Counted from the first letter of the stretch, positions 7,029 to 16,209 are shown. The stretch is DNA of 29,096 bases from JAVBNU01 sp031551265 (GCA_031551265.1 JAVBNU010000011.1:1-29096); one strand, 5' to 3'. Notes: generated from the sequence alone by a model not told the origin. Numbers and translations are program-made.

Positions 7029-10000
7029 ATGAAAAAGAGTAAAAAGAAGAAGATGAGGCGTGCAGACCTGTTGTTATCTGCCGCTATTATGGCTAGCTTA
7101 GCAGCCCCAATATCCGCGACTGAGGTATTCTCAGGCGGCGCAAATGGCTATGGTGCACAGATTAATGATTTGGGCGGTGCAACTATAAACAAAAACACAG
7201 GAACGAATGCCCAAATCGGTATTACTGGGAACGGTAATGTTATTAAATGGGATCACTTAAACGTTGGTCCTGGTAACAAGTTGGATTTTAATTTTACAAA
7301 AGACGGCCAAGTCGGTTTAAACAAGGTAGTTAACGGGATTTCAAAATTTGCCGGTGAATTATCTTCCAGTGGTGCAAAGGGGCATTTAGTTATATCAAAC
7401 CCTAACGGTATGGTTTTTATGAACGGTGCTATGGTAAATGTTGACGCTGGTGCCGCAACATTTACGACACACGATGTTACATGGGATGGCCAATTAAACG
7501 GTAAAATTACAACAACAGCAAACGGAACAAATAAAGGTATAACAATCGGAGGAGGGAATACAACCCTTCCTGTTCCCGTAATTAGAGTTAACAATGATTT
7601 GAATATTATTGCGCCGGGTATTGATGTATCAGGCGCCGATCTTTTTGCGGGTGGTACTGTTCGTATGTCTTCTGCTGATGGAGTTAACTTTGTAGCAAGT
7701 ACTACAAACCCGAGCTTCAAAGAGACTGCACCTTCATCAATGCACCCCGTGAATGTTCAATATGCGAGAGCGAACCCGAGTGGCGGCGGATATTATAGTG
7801 CGGGCGACTACAGTTCAATAAAAGTTAAAAATACGACGGTAAAAGCGACAGAAGCTGCTATGACAGCCGATGGTCGTCTATACTTGTATGCAAATGGAAA
7901 TATAAATACAGATAACGTTAAAACCGGAAAAATGTATGCAAAAACTAATGGCATTGCAAATATTAATAACACACAGGTTAATGGTACAGAGCATAGCTAC
8001 ATTGGCGGTAAAGCAAGTACTGTGATTGCAAATTCAACAATTAAAGATTCTGATATAGAATCAGACAGTGCTGCATTCTCGTATTCTAATTTAAATCAAG
8101 CGAGAACTTTTGCCAATAGCGCATCAAGTACCAGCAGTACATTTGATGATTCTTTCTTTGCAATTAAGAATGATGCATTTATACATAATAGTATGCTGGG
8201 TAGCAGTATATTAAATTCAGATGGCACAACAGTGATAAGTAATTCAACTGCAAACGATTCATCGCTCCATGCGGGCAACTTGTCAGCACGAAGTGTTGAA
8301 TTCAATGATTCTAACATCCGTGCCGACTACAACATGGATATTTTGGAACTCAGTTATGTTAACGGAACCAAATTAGATGCTGAATACAATATTAATGTCC
8401 AGGATTCAAAAATAAGAGATAATAGTTTGTTAACTACAACTTTTGGAAATATTTATCTCAATAATAGCGAAGTGAAAAATTCTGAAGTGATGACGCTTCA
8501 AGGTATCGCTGTTAATTATTCCGACGTTACCAATTCAAAAATGCAGACCCTTCTAGGTCGTGTTGACCTTATCGGTTCAAAGGTCGAGAAATCTGAAATT
8601 AATAGTGGTATGGCGAGTTTAGGGCTTGGGACTTCTAATGACATTAACGTTATCAGTTCAGAAGTTACGAACAGCAAGCTGATTGCGACAGGAAATTTGA
8701 ATACTGACTCTTCAAGAATCAGTAACTCAGAACTTGCTGCAGGTGCAAATTCAAATATATTTAATACAAAACTAAACAACAGTACGGCAAATATAATCGG
8801 TAATACGAATGTCAGCTATTTCTCAGAGCTGGATAATGTTCATCTTAACTCGGACGGAAACATAATTGTTGGCAGTTCGACACTCAAAAATGGTACGTAT
8901 CTGATAAGCAAAAATAACATTTTGCTCCAAAATGCCACAATAGAGAATTCGTCAGCCCGCTCGGATAAAAATATAGATGTAACCTATTTCTCAACTGTTA
9001 ATAGAGGAACCCTATATGGAAGTGGCAATGTCAATGTTAGCGACTCAACACTGAAAAACGATACACGTGTTTGGGGCGGTGACAATCTCAATGTCGCAGC
9101 TACAAATGTTTCAAATTCAAATTTGTTATCAGATGGAGATGTTAACATAAGCTATTTTTCGAATCTTGACCAATTTACAAATGTAAGTGGCTACAATAAA
9201 GTGAATATAAGCGATTCCACAATGAGTGAACACGGTTATATTTATGCCGGAAACGAAGTAAATATTGCAGCTTCTAACATCAAAGATTCAATGGTTTACG
9301 CGGCAAACAATGCAAACGTAACTTATAACTCAAACCTGAATTCGTCTTTTGTATTTGCAAACAATGATGTTTACACCGAGAACTCAAATCTCAATAATTC
9401 AAACATAACCGGCTTGCACAATGTAAACTTCAATGGCGGTCAGATAACAACCACAGTTGCGTCAGCCGGAAATGATATGAAAATAAATAACTCAACGATT
9501 GTTGATTCGCAATTAAGCGCCGGTAAAGATATCTCCGCATCTAACTTAACATCTATTGCAAACACAACAGCCAATGCCGGTAAGGATATGTTCTTGAGCA
9601 ATGGCGTTTATGTCGAGAATTCACAACTTAAGGCAGTAAGAGATTTTACGGCCGACACGGTAGAGTTTTCAGACACTGACGTATACGCAAATAAAACAGT
9701 TACACTGAAAACGGTTGATGTTGACGATAGAAACTTAACGATGCATGACGCTGCAGACATCAATCTTGAAAATGTAACGTCAGAGAACGCTATCTTCAGT
9801 GCGAAAAATAGCATAAACACAAAAGATTCAACTCTGAAAGCGTCTAATCTTGAAGCCAAAAATATGGACTTCAAAGATACTTCGTTGATAAGTGTTAGAG
9901 CTGATGCAACTGAAAAAATTACTGCGGATAATACTCAAATTAAAAATGGCAGCACTTTATCCGGTGTGCTTGGTGTTGATATTGCTAATTCCCAGATTAC

Positions 10001-10796
10001 TGGTGGATACGTTGTTTCAGACAAGAATGTAAATATTTCTGACACAAAAATGCAGCATTCATATATTGACGCAAATAATATAAATATCACAAATGCTGAA
10101 TTGAACAATGTAGATATGGGCGCCGGCAATGATGTAAATGTTACAGATTCAGTGGCTACAGGCGAGTTTAATGCATACGCTGGAAACGATATTCATTTAT
10201 TAGGTTCAACTTTCGATAATGTAACTGTAAATGCCTGTGGTGCTGTTCAAATCGCTAACTCGATAAAAGATGGCGTTTATAACTTGGATAAAGACCCTAA
10301 AACTACTACAAATGGTGCGATTGATAATGGCTATACACTTGAGGAAGGCACTCCAACAGTAATCAATGGTGATTTGAATGTAGAAAAGGCCGGCAAGCTC
10401 GATATTGCTAACACACACGTTAAAGGCGACTTCAATATTGATGCTAAAAATGTCGGTGAAACAAGCATAGTCTACTCAACTATCGAAAAAGGTAACAGAA
10501 ACACTATCTTGTCTTTTGCAGGAAATGTTCTTAAATCGTTCATCGGTTTCTGGACAGAGAAAAGCCCTGAATCTACTAATGTCGCTTTAGATGATGCTTC
10601 TGTAAATCAATACGCCAATGATACAATCTACAAAATAGCAGAAGACATTGACACTGTTTTTAGAAAGCAATATAAGCCAAGAAGCTTTGCTGCGGGTGAT
10701 GATGAAATTCAACAAGCCAAGCAAGAAGCAGCTGCCAATACTATAATGAACGAAGAAGGTACAATAAATATACAAAAAGAGTTCAAAGTTCATTAA
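7029..10796 (+). CDS. FHA/TPS-domain exoprotein (TpsA-type, two-partner secretion)
   Basis: A 1255-residue protein. The N-terminus is extremely basic (eight Lys/Arg in the first eleven residues) and is followed by a hydrophobic segment, with likely cleavage after Ala30. Residues about 31-200 resemble the filamentous haemagglutinin TPS secretion domain, including the hallmark Asn124-Pro-Asn-Gly127 motif followed by MVFMNG. The rest is a long series of 18-22 residue rungs of the type NxNVxxSxLxNSxLxAxGN, predicted to form a beta-helix. A higher-order three-rung repeat is clear around residues 594-790. The C-terminal 90 residues are not repetitive, contain no beta-barrel and end in EFKVH. Such proteins are exported through an outer-membrane TpsB (Omp85-family) partner; none is encoded in this window. 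Likely role: surface adhesin or filament. It has its own promoter and terminator. Confidence 0.85.
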   Translation: MKKSKKKKMRRADLLLSAAIMASLAAPISATEVFSGGANGYGAQINDLGGATINKNTGTNAQIGITGNGNVIKWDHLNVGPGNKLDFNFTKDGQVGLNKVVNGISKFAGELSSSGAKGHLVISNPNGMVFMNGAMVNVDAGAATFTTHDVTWDGQLNGKITTTANGTNKGITIGGGNTTLPVPVIRVNNDLNIIAPGIDVSGADLFAGGTVRMSSADGVNFVASTTNPSFKETAPSSMHPVNVQYARANPSGGGYYSAGDYSSIKVKNTTVKATEAAMTADGRLYLYANGNINTDNVKTGKMYAKTNGIANINNTQVNGTEHSYIGGKASTVIANSTIKDSDIESDSAAFSYSNLNQARTFANSASSTSSTFDDSFFAIKNDAFIHNSMLGSSILNSDGTTVISNSTANDSSLHAGNLSARSVEFNDSNIRADYNMDILELSYVNGTKLDAEYNINVQDSKIRDNSLLTTTFGNIYLNNSEVKNSEVMTLQGIAVNYSDVTNSKMQTLLGRVDLIGSKVEKSEINSGMASLGLGTSNDINVISSEVTNSKLIATGNLNTDSSRISNSELAAGANSNIFNTKLNNSTANIIGNTNVSYFSELDNVHLNSDGNIIVGSSTLKNGTYLISKNNILLQNATIENSSARSDKNIDVTYFSTVNRGTLYGSGNVNVSDSTLKNDTRVWGGDNLNVAATNVSNSNLLSDGDVNISYFSNLDQFTNVSGYNKVNISDSTMSEHGYIYAGNEVNIAASNIKDSMVYAANNANVTYNSNLNSSFVFANNDVYTENSNLNNSNITGLHNVNFNGGQITTTVASAGNDMKINNSTIVDSQLSAGKDISASNLTSIANTTANAGKDMFLSNGVYVENSQLKAVRDFTADTVEFSDTDVYANKTVTLKTVDVDDRNLTMHDAADINLENVTSENAIFSAKNSINTKDSTLKASNLEAKNMDFKDTSLISVRADATEKITADNTQIKNGSTLSGVLGVDIANSQITGGYVVSDKNVNISDTKMQHSYIDANNINITNAELNNVDMGAGNDVNVTDSVATGEFNAYAGNDIHLLGSTFDNVTVNACGAVQIANSIKDGVYNLDKDPKTTTNGAIDNGYTLEEGTPTVINGDLNVEKAGKLDIANTHVKGDFNIDAKNVGETSIVYSTIEKGNRNTILSFAGNVLKSFIGFWTEKSPESTNVALDDASVNQYANDTIYKIAEDIDTVFRKQYKPRSFAAGDDEIQQAKQEAAANTIMNEEGTINIQKEFKVH
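8808..9420 (+). repeat. Three-rung, 56-residue super-repeat inside the exoprotein gene
   Basis: Tyr codons of a Y-(F/N)-S marker occur at 8817, 8985, 9153 and 9324, giving spacings of 168, 168 and 171 bases. Each unit has three rungs: one with a VSYFS-like core, one with a (D/S)STL-like core and one with an A-x-x-(I/V) core. The final copy is degenerate. Confidence 0.75.
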
Positions 10797-10814
10797 TAAT
10801 AAAACTATTTACTC

Positions 10815-10848
10815 AAAAAATTCTCTGTCCAAAACAGAGAATTTTTTT
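10815..10848 (+). terminator. Rho-independent terminator after the exoprotein gene
   Basis: A perfect 14-base stem (10815-10828 with 10834-10847) has a five-base loop. Its right arm runs into seven T residues at 10842-10848. It lies 18 bases after the stop codon. Confidence 0.9.
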
Positions 10849-10872
10849 ATTGCTGAACTATTTTAGTAATAT

Positions 10873-10901
10873 TTGATTGTCGAGGTATTAAGTAGTAAAA
10901 T
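10873..10901 (+). promoter_or_regulatory. Candidate promoter of the KAS III operon
   Basis: TTGATT at 10873-10878 and TAAAAT at 10896-10901 are separated by 17 bases. The predicted start near 10908 leaves a leader of about 39 bases before the ATG at 10947, with AAGGA at 10929-10933. It would drive all five overlapping genes downstream. Confidence 0.5.
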
Positions 10902-10946
10902 GTTGATTACTGGGATGAATAGTAGACTAAGGATAAGAAAAATAAA

Positions 10947-11939
10947 ATGCAAAACATTAAAATAATCAGTATGGGTAAATATTTGCCGACTAGAGTTGTT
11001 ACAGCTGAAGAATTAGATGAAAGATTGGGATTAGAAAAGGGATGGACTGCTGCTAAATCAGGAGTTCTTTCACGTCATTATTATTCCGGCGAAACTTCTT
11101 CACAAATGGGCGCTATCGCTGCAAAAAAAGCTCTTGATAAAGCTAATATGACATTGAAAGAGATTGATTGTATTATAGGTGCGAGTGCTATGCCTCAACA
11201 GGGTATTCCCTGCACTGCTTCGCTGGTACAAAAGGAGCTTGGTGGTGAAGATTCAGGAATTCCGTGTTTTGATGTGAATTCTACATGCTACAGCTTTGTC
11301 ACTGCTCTTGATTTGATTTCACATGCAATTGAATCAGGAAAATACAAAAATGTTCTTATTGTATCTGCGGAAATAGCTTCTGTGGGCTTGAACTGGGATG
11401 ATCCAAAAAGTTGTACGTTATTCGGTGATGGAGCTATTGCTGCAATAATCACGAAAACACCGGCTTCTGAAACATCCAAAATAGTAAGTGCTAATATGGA
11501 AACCTACAGTGCGGGCTCTGAATGTGCGACAGTGAAAGGCTCAGGAACTATGTTGCATTCAAGAGAATACCGCGAAGATAACAAAACTGACTTTTTATTC
11601 AACATGAGCGGCGAAAAGATTTATAAACTTGCCTCGAAGTATCTGCCTAAAATTGTGGAAAAGACGTTAAATGGCGCCGGGCTGAAAATATCGGATTTGG
11701 CGTTAACTGTTCCTCATCAGGCAAGTGTTATGGCGATGAAGCTGGTTCAAAGGAAGCTAAATATTGATGATGAAAAATTCATGTATATTATTCAAAATCA
11801 TGGAAATACAATTGCTGCCTCAATCCCAATGGCTTTGTATGAGGCGATTGAGCAAAATAAAGTAAAGCGTGGCGATAAAATCATGCTGTTAGGAACTTCT
11901 GCAGGGCTTTCGATAGGAGTAATGGTGCTTGAGTACTAA
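10947..11939 (+). CDS. 3-oxoacyl-ACP synthase III family condensing enzyme
   Basis: A 330-residue thiolase-fold protein, the usual length for FabH/KAS III-type enzymes. The catalytic triad is visible: Cys114 in NSTCYSF, His257 in VPHQAS and Asn287 in IIQNHGNT. The C-terminal glycine-rich strand (LLGTSAGLSIG) is also typical. Enzymes of this group carry out a decarboxylative or non-decarboxylative Claisen condensation of acyl thioesters. As first gene of a five-gene operon with no other fatty-acid synthesis genes, it is more likely a specialised condensing enzyme (OleA-like or secondary lipid) than the housekeeping FabH; that is inference. The SD AAGGA lies a rather long 13 bases before the ATG. 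It overlaps the next gene by 11 bases. Confidence 0.88.
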   Translation: MQNIKIISMGKYLPTRVVTAEELDERLGLEKGWTAAKSGVLSRHYYSGETSSQMGAIAAKKALDKANMTLKEIDCIIGASAMPQQGIPCTASLVQKELGGEDSGIPCFDVNSTCYSFVTALDLISHAIESGKYKNVLIVSAEIASVGLNWDDPKSCTLFGDGAIAAIITKTPASETSKIVSANMETYSAGSECATVKGSGTMLHSREYREDNKTDFLFNMSGEKIYKLASKYLPKIVEKTLNGAGLKISDLALTVPHQASVMAMKLVQRKLNIDDEKFMYIIQNHGNTIAASIPMALYEAIEQNKVKRGDKIMLLGTSAGLSIGVMVLEY

Positions 11940-12939
11940 AAATGAAAATATGCTTGTAACCGGTGGAACCGGATTTCTTGGTAAGAGGCTTGCTCATAGA
12001 TTGAAAAATATGGGGCATAACGTAACTGTTTTGGGCAGAAATGAAGAAATTGGTGCTGCACTTGAACAAGAAGGCATAACGTTTTTGAAAGTCGATTTAG
12101 CTGATAATGAAAAAGTTATAAATGCTTGTGCCGAAGTCGATTATGTTTTTCACTGTGGGGCTTTGTCCTCGCCCTGGGGGCGCTATGAAGATTTTTATAA
12201 TTCAAATGTTGTAGGCACAAGAAATATCATCGAAGGTTGTAAAAAACACGGAATAAAAAGACTCATACACGTATCAACGCCGAGCATATATTTTGAATTC
12301 AAGGATAAATACAATGTAAGTGAAGATGCAGAGCTTCCTGAAAAAAAGATTAATAACTATGCAGAAACCAAGTTTTTGGCAGAACAAGAAATAGATAGGG
12401 CTTTTGAGGAAGGTTTGCCGGTTGTAACTATTCGCCCAAGCGGTATATTTGGCATCGGTGACACGAGTATTTTACCAAGACTTATCAAAGCAAATAATAA
12501 GAAATTTATTCCTGTTATTGCCAATAAAAAAGTCGAAATTGACATTACTTACGTCGAAAACGTAGTTGATGCGCTTTTGTTATGCAAGGATGCACCTGAA
12601 ACTGTTTTGGGCAAAAAATATAATATTACAAATGGTGAACCTGTCTCGTTGTACGATTTCCTTGAAATGTTAATTTTAAAACTCGGATATGATTTTAAGC
12701 CCTTGAAACTGCCTTTTAAGCTGGTATATTCTGCTGCAGGATGTCTTGAACTTCTATCAAAAACTTTTGGTGGGCACAAAGAACCTGTGCTGACAAAGTA
12801 TTCTGTTGGAATTTTGAATTACAGCAGAACGTTAGACATTTCGGCTGCTAGAACTGAGCTTGGTTATAGCCCTAGAGTCAGCATTCAGGACGCGGTGGAA
12901 GAGTTGGTTAATGGTTGGAACGATAACTATGGTAGTTGA
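11929..12939 (+). CDS. NAD(P)-dependent epimerase/dehydratase (3-beta-HSD/OleD-like SDR)
   Basis: A 336-residue extended short-chain dehydrogenase. The dinucleotide-binding motif is TGGTGFLG at residues 11-18, and the catalytic Tyr144-x-x-x-Lys148 lies in NNYAETK. Overall features (HCGALSSPWG, RPSGIFG and a C-terminal hydrophobic segment near FKLVYSAAGCLELL) resemble the 3-beta-hydroxysteroid dehydrogenase / OleD branch, which reduces 3-oxo groups on long acyl chains. It would logically reduce the product of the condensing enzyme upstream. The TTG at 11929 is chosen because AGGAG lies nine bases before it; the in-frame ATG at 11950 has no SD. The gene overlaps its upstream and downstream neighbours by 11 bases each, so all are probably translationally coupled. 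Confidence 0.83.
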   Translation: MSTKNENMLVTGGTGFLGKRLAHRLKNMGHNVTVLGRNEEIGAALEQEGITFLKVDLADNEKVINACAEVDYVFHCGALSSPWGRYEDFYNSNVVGTRNIIEGCKKHGIKRLIHVSTPSIYFEFKDKYNVSEDAELPEKKINNYAETKFLAEQEIDRAFEEGLPVVTIRPSGIFGIGDTSILPRLIKANNKKFIPVIANKKVEIDITYVENVVDALLLCKDAPETVLGKKYNITNGEPVSLYDFLEMLILKLGYDFKPLKLPFKLVYSAAGCLELLSKTFGGHKEPVLTKYSVGILNYSRTLDISAARTELGYSPRVSIQDAVEELVNGWNDNYGS

Positions 12940-13747
12940 GCTAAAATTGTTTAATACTGGATATTGTACTCATACTGAAAAAATGGCGATAAAAGGCGGT
13001 AAGAATGTAACTTGTCAATTTTATGCAACATTTGCGTTAATCAAACACCCCCAAATAGGTAATATCTTATTCGATACAGGCTATTCGGATAGATTTTATT
13101 CAGCAGTGCAAAAATTCCCATACAGTATATATGGCAAAGTTACTCCTGTGTTCCATAACAGTCAGGAAAGCGCGTTAAGCCAATTGAAAAAGATAAATTC
13201 GGATGACATAAGCAAAATCGTTATTTCTCATTTTCATGCTGACCATATAAGCGGATTGAAAGATTTTCCTGACAGCAAGTTCTTATGCTTAAAATCGGCG
13301 TTTGATGATATCAAAAATAAAAGCGCTTTCAATGCTGTAAAAAGAGGCTTTTTGCCTGACCTGCTACCTGAAGATTTTGAGGCGAGAGTTGAATTTATAG
13401 ATAATTATAATTCGATTAGCTTAGATAAAGAATTTTTGCCTTTTGAGACCGGTTTTGATATTGCAGGTGATGGAACTATTCTGGCAGTTCCGCTTTATGG
13501 TCATGCTGCGGGACAAACAGGGCTGATAGTAAAAACCGAAAACCAAACCTATTTTTTGGTCGGTGACGCTTGTTGGTTTAGCAAATCATATAGAGAGAAC
13601 CTTCCACCGCATCCGTTCGCAGGTATAATTTTTTCGGATAAACGTGATTATTTGGAAAATTTAAACAAATTACATTGTCTCCATTTGAACAATCCTGAAA
13701 TAAAAATTCTTCCTGCTCACTGCCCTGAAACGTTGAGGTATCTATGA
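12929..13747 (+). CDS. Metallo-beta-lactamase-fold hydrolase
   Basis: A 272-residue MBL-fold protein with a complete set of candidate metal ligands: His101-x-His103-x-Asp105-His106, His192 in YGHAAGQ, Asp213 in VGDACW and His264 in PAHCPE. The layout is like that of N-acyl-homoserine lactonases and other soluble lactonases or thioesterases. No signal peptide is present. In this operon it may hydrolyse an acyl thioester or lactone intermediate (inference). ATG 12929 is preferred because the family's first beta-strand (VVELKLFNTGY) begins there; longer in-frame starts would extend deep into the preceding gene. Its TGA overlaps the next ATG as ATGA. Confidence 0.83.
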   Translation: MVVELKLFNTGYCTHTEKMAIKGGKNVTCQFYATFALIKHPQIGNILFDTGYSDRFYSAVQKFPYSIYGKVTPVFHNSQESALSQLKKINSDDISKIVISHFHADHISGLKDFPDSKFLCLKSAFDDIKNKSAFNAVKRGFLPDLLPEDFEARVEFIDNYNSISLDKEFLPFETGFDIAGDGTILAVPLYGHAAGQTGLIVKTENQTYFLVGDACWFSKSYRENLPPHPFAGIIFSDKRDYLENLNKLHCLHLNNPEIKILPAHCPETLRYL

Positions 13748-15051
13748 TTGATAAATTGAAAATCCTGTATCATTACCTCAACAGACCGAAATTTGAAAGT
13801 AGAGATAAATTAGAATGCTGGCAGGATAAGCAAGTAAAATCTTTTCTAAAGAAAATTTTGAAGAAATCACCTTTTTATAAAAACTATTATGAAAAGTGTT
13901 GCATTGGCGATTGGCGTGAGTTCCCTGTTATTGACAAAGCTGTAATGATGGATAATTTCGATGCGTTAAACACAGTAAAAATTACAAAAGAAAAAGCGTT
14001 TGAAGTAGCACTCAAAGCTGAGAAAGAACGTGATTTTACACCTGCAATTGGCAATATTACGGTAGGGCTTTCTTCAGGAACGTCAGGGAACCGAGGGGTT
14101 TTTCTTGTGAACCCGCAAGAACGCTGTAAATGGGCAGGAAAGATTCTTGCGAAAATTCTACCATATTCTATTTTTAAAAGTCATAGAATTGCCTTCTTTT
14201 TGAGAGCGAATAGCAATTTATACACAACTGTTCAGTCAGGAAAAATAAAATTTGAGTTTTTTGACTTGCTAAACCCTATTGAAACGCACGTCCAAGGGTT
14301 GAACTCATTTGGTCCGACAATATTGATTGCACCTCCATCAGTTTTGAGAATGCTTGCACAAGCTAAGGATGGCGGTGTCTTGAATATATCGCCTGATAAA
14401 ATTATATCGGTCGCAGAAGTTTTGGAGCCGATAGATGAACATTATATTGCAGTGAGTTTTGGACAAAAACTTCACCAGGTTTATCAGGCAACAGAAGGTT
14501 TTATTGCGTCAACTTGTCAGTATGGCACGCTTCATTTAAACGAAGATATGATTGTTGTACAAAAAGAATACGTTGATGAGAGTGCAGGGAAGTTCATACC
14601 TATTATCACGGATTTTTCCCGAACTACCCAGCCGATAATCCGCTATAGATTGAACGATATATTAACTGAGCGTAAAGAACCTTGCCCTTGCAAATCGCAT
14701 TATACTGCAATAGAAAAAATTGAGGGGCGCTGTGACGATATTTTTTATCTAAAAGATACCAATGGCGATTATAAACCTGTGTTTCCTGATTACATTTCAA
14801 GGGCTGTTATGTATGCATCAGAATTTATAGATGAGTACAAGGTTGTGCAGTTTGATAATTCTATAAAAATATATTTAAGACTTTCTAATAATGATTTGAG
14901 AAATGAAATAGAAACTTCTGTTAAAAATGAGTTAAATATGCTTTTTTCGCGACTGGGGATACTCGGATGCGAAATTGACTTTGATAATTATTTAAATGAG
15001 AATAAAGATAGAAAAATGAAAAGAGTTGAAAGGAAGATAGGGGTATGTTGA
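13744..15051 (+). CDS. F390 synthetase-like / PaaK-like adenylate-forming enzyme
   Basis: A 435-residue member of the adenylate-forming (ANL) superfamily, similar in layout to coenzyme F390 synthetase and phenylacetate-CoA ligase. The ATP-binding P-loop is SSGTSGNRG at residues 110-118. Further hallmarks are HQVYQATEG (A5-like motif), TQPIIRYRLND and a C-terminal RKMKRVER region holding a candidate catalytic Lys. Such enzymes activate a carboxylate with ATP, then transfer it to CoA, an amine or a hydroxyl. It differs from the larger acyl-CoA-ligase form of OleC, so the end product is not simply an olefin. Its start overlaps the previous gene by four bases and its end overlaps the glycosyltransferase by seven. 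Confidence 0.82.
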   Translation: MIDKLKILYHYLNRPKFESRDKLECWQDKQVKSFLKKILKKSPFYKNYYEKCCIGDWREFPVIDKAVMMDNFDALNTVKITKEKAFEVALKAEKERDFTPAIGNITVGLSSGTSGNRGVFLVNPQERCKWAGKILAKILPYSIFKSHRIAFFLRANSNLYTTVQSGKIKFEFFDLLNPIETHVQGLNSFGPTILIAPPSVLRMLAQAKDGGVLNISPDKIISVAEVLEPIDEHYIAVSFGQKLHQVYQATEGFIASTCQYGTLHLNEDMIVVQKEYVDESAGKFIPIITDFSRTTQPIIRYRLNDILTERKEPCPCKSHYTAIEKIEGRCDDIFYLKDTNGDYKPVFPDYISRAVMYASEFIDEYKVVQFDNSIKIYLRLSNNDLRNEIETSVKNELNMLFSRLGILGCEIDFDNYLNENKDRKMKRVERKIGVC

Positions 15052-16208
15052 CAGCTTTTTACGTGTGTTTGGGATTATTTGTATTTATTTACTTATTAAA
15101 ACTTGCGTTGACGATTATTTACATTAAAAAACTTGATATAAAAACTGAACAAATTGATGGCTCAAGATTTTCCATTGTGCAGCCGCTTATGTCAGGAGAT
15201 GAAATGCTTGAGGAACGTCTAATTTTGAACTTAGAAAGTTCTGGTGACATGAACTTCATATTCATACTGGACAAAGGCGATGTGGAAGCCGAAAATATGG
15301 TTGAGCGAATCATGGCTAAAAATGAAAACTTTAAGGACAGAATAAAAATAGTGTCGGTCGATGATATCCCACTAAATGTGCATAGAAAAGTATATAAGCT
15401 AAAATTTGCTGTTGAGTTTGCGAGAGAATTTTTTGTTGTGCTTGATGATGACACGATTATTAATCCTATGAGCATCGGAAAAGTGATGAAATTTTTGGAA
15501 GAAGACAAAACTATAGTAACAGGAATTCCATTTTATACATATGGAAATGGGTTTTTAAGCGATCTTCTTAGCGCTTTTGTCAACACTAATACTCTTTTTG
15601 CGTATCTTGGGTTATCTTTATTGAGACCGATGAGAAAAGTGAATGGAATGTTTTATATCGTGAAAACAGATGCGCTAAAGGAACTTAATGCTTATGAAAA
15701 AATTCAAAACCAGATTCCTGAGGAGCTTGCGTTTGGAATGTTCTTTGCAAATAATGGTTATAAAATAATTCAATCTACCGTTCCTTGTGGGATGTCTACA
15801 ACGTTTGAGACGGTTGCAGATTATTGTAATCACATGAAAAGATGGATGGTTTTTGCCAATAGATATATGATGAAGGATCTTTCAAGTGTAACATTTTTAA
15901 TGGGAATAGCCCCTGTGTTTTTGCCGTTGATATTGCTTGTGCTGTCAATTATTTTAGGCTTAAAATATCTTTTGTTATATCTGGCCGTTCATTTTATGAA
16001 AGCAGTCTTTAATTTCTATTTTAGGAAAAAAGTGCTTGATTCGAATGAAAAGTTTTATTGTGTGTTCTTAGAAATATTTGCTGACTTCCTACAAGTTATT
16101 CATTACTTGCATGCAATAGTTTCCCCTAAAAAACTTGTTTGGCGAAACCATGAAGTCCATTTAGATGGAGAAAGCTTCACTACACGCACTATAGCATCAT
16201 CTACATAA
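15045..16208 (+). CDS. Membrane glycosyltransferase family 2/21-like
   Basis: A 387-residue inverting GT-A-type glycosyltransferase with an N-terminal transmembrane helix (about residues 3-26) and C-terminal hydrophobic helices (about 285-320). The nucleotide-sugar and metal motif is Asp134-Asp-Asp136 in VVLDDDT. The acceptor-side motif is HMKRW at residues 263-267, like the (Q/R)xxRW of processive and ceramide-glucosyltransferase-type enzymes. The topology and absence of a secretion module fit glycosylation of a lipid at the inner membrane. As last gene of the operon it may attach a sugar to the acyl product of the four enzymes upstream (inference). A hairpin follows immediately. Confidence 0.8.
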   Translation: MLTAFYVCLGLFVFIYLLKLALTIIYIKKLDIKTEQIDGSRFSIVQPLMSGDEMLEERLILNLESSGDMNFIFILDKGDVEAENMVERIMAKNENFKDRIKIVSVDDIPLNVHRKVYKLKFAVEFAREFFVVLDDDTIINPMSIGKVMKFLEEDKTIVTGIPFYTYGNGFLSDLLSAFVNTNTLFAYLGLSLLRPMRKVNGMFYIVKTDALKELNAYEKIQNQIPEELAFGMFFANNGYKIIQSTVPCGMSTTFETVADYCNHMKRWMVFANRYMMKDLSSVTFLMGIAPVFLPLILLVLSIILGLKYLLLYLAVHFMKAVFNFYFRKKVLDSNEKFYCVFLEIFADFLQVIHYLHAIVSPKKLVWRNHEVHLDGESFTTRTIASST

Positions 16209-16209
16209 C

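Noticed and set aside
7253..7720. 155-codon minus-strand open frame opposite the TPS domain
   Set aside because: It is antisense to a clearly coding, motif-bearing region, and its Pro/Val/Leu-rich product is typical of antisense translation of Asn/Gly-rich repeats.
8808..9420. Regular spacing suggestive of a CRISPR or DNA-level tandem array
   Set aside because: The periodicity is in codons of a continuous reading frame, units are diverged at base level and there are no spacers.
12860..12928. N-terminal extension of the MBL-fold hydrolase
   Set aside because: It would overlap the epimerase gene by about 80 bases and precedes the first family strand; ATG 12929 is sufficient.
10947..15051. Assignment of the operon as a true oleABCD olefin cluster
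   Set aside because: There is no alpha/beta-hydrolase OleB, the adenylating enzyme is the smaller F390-synthetase-like type, and a glycosyltransferase is present; only the first two genes are parallel.
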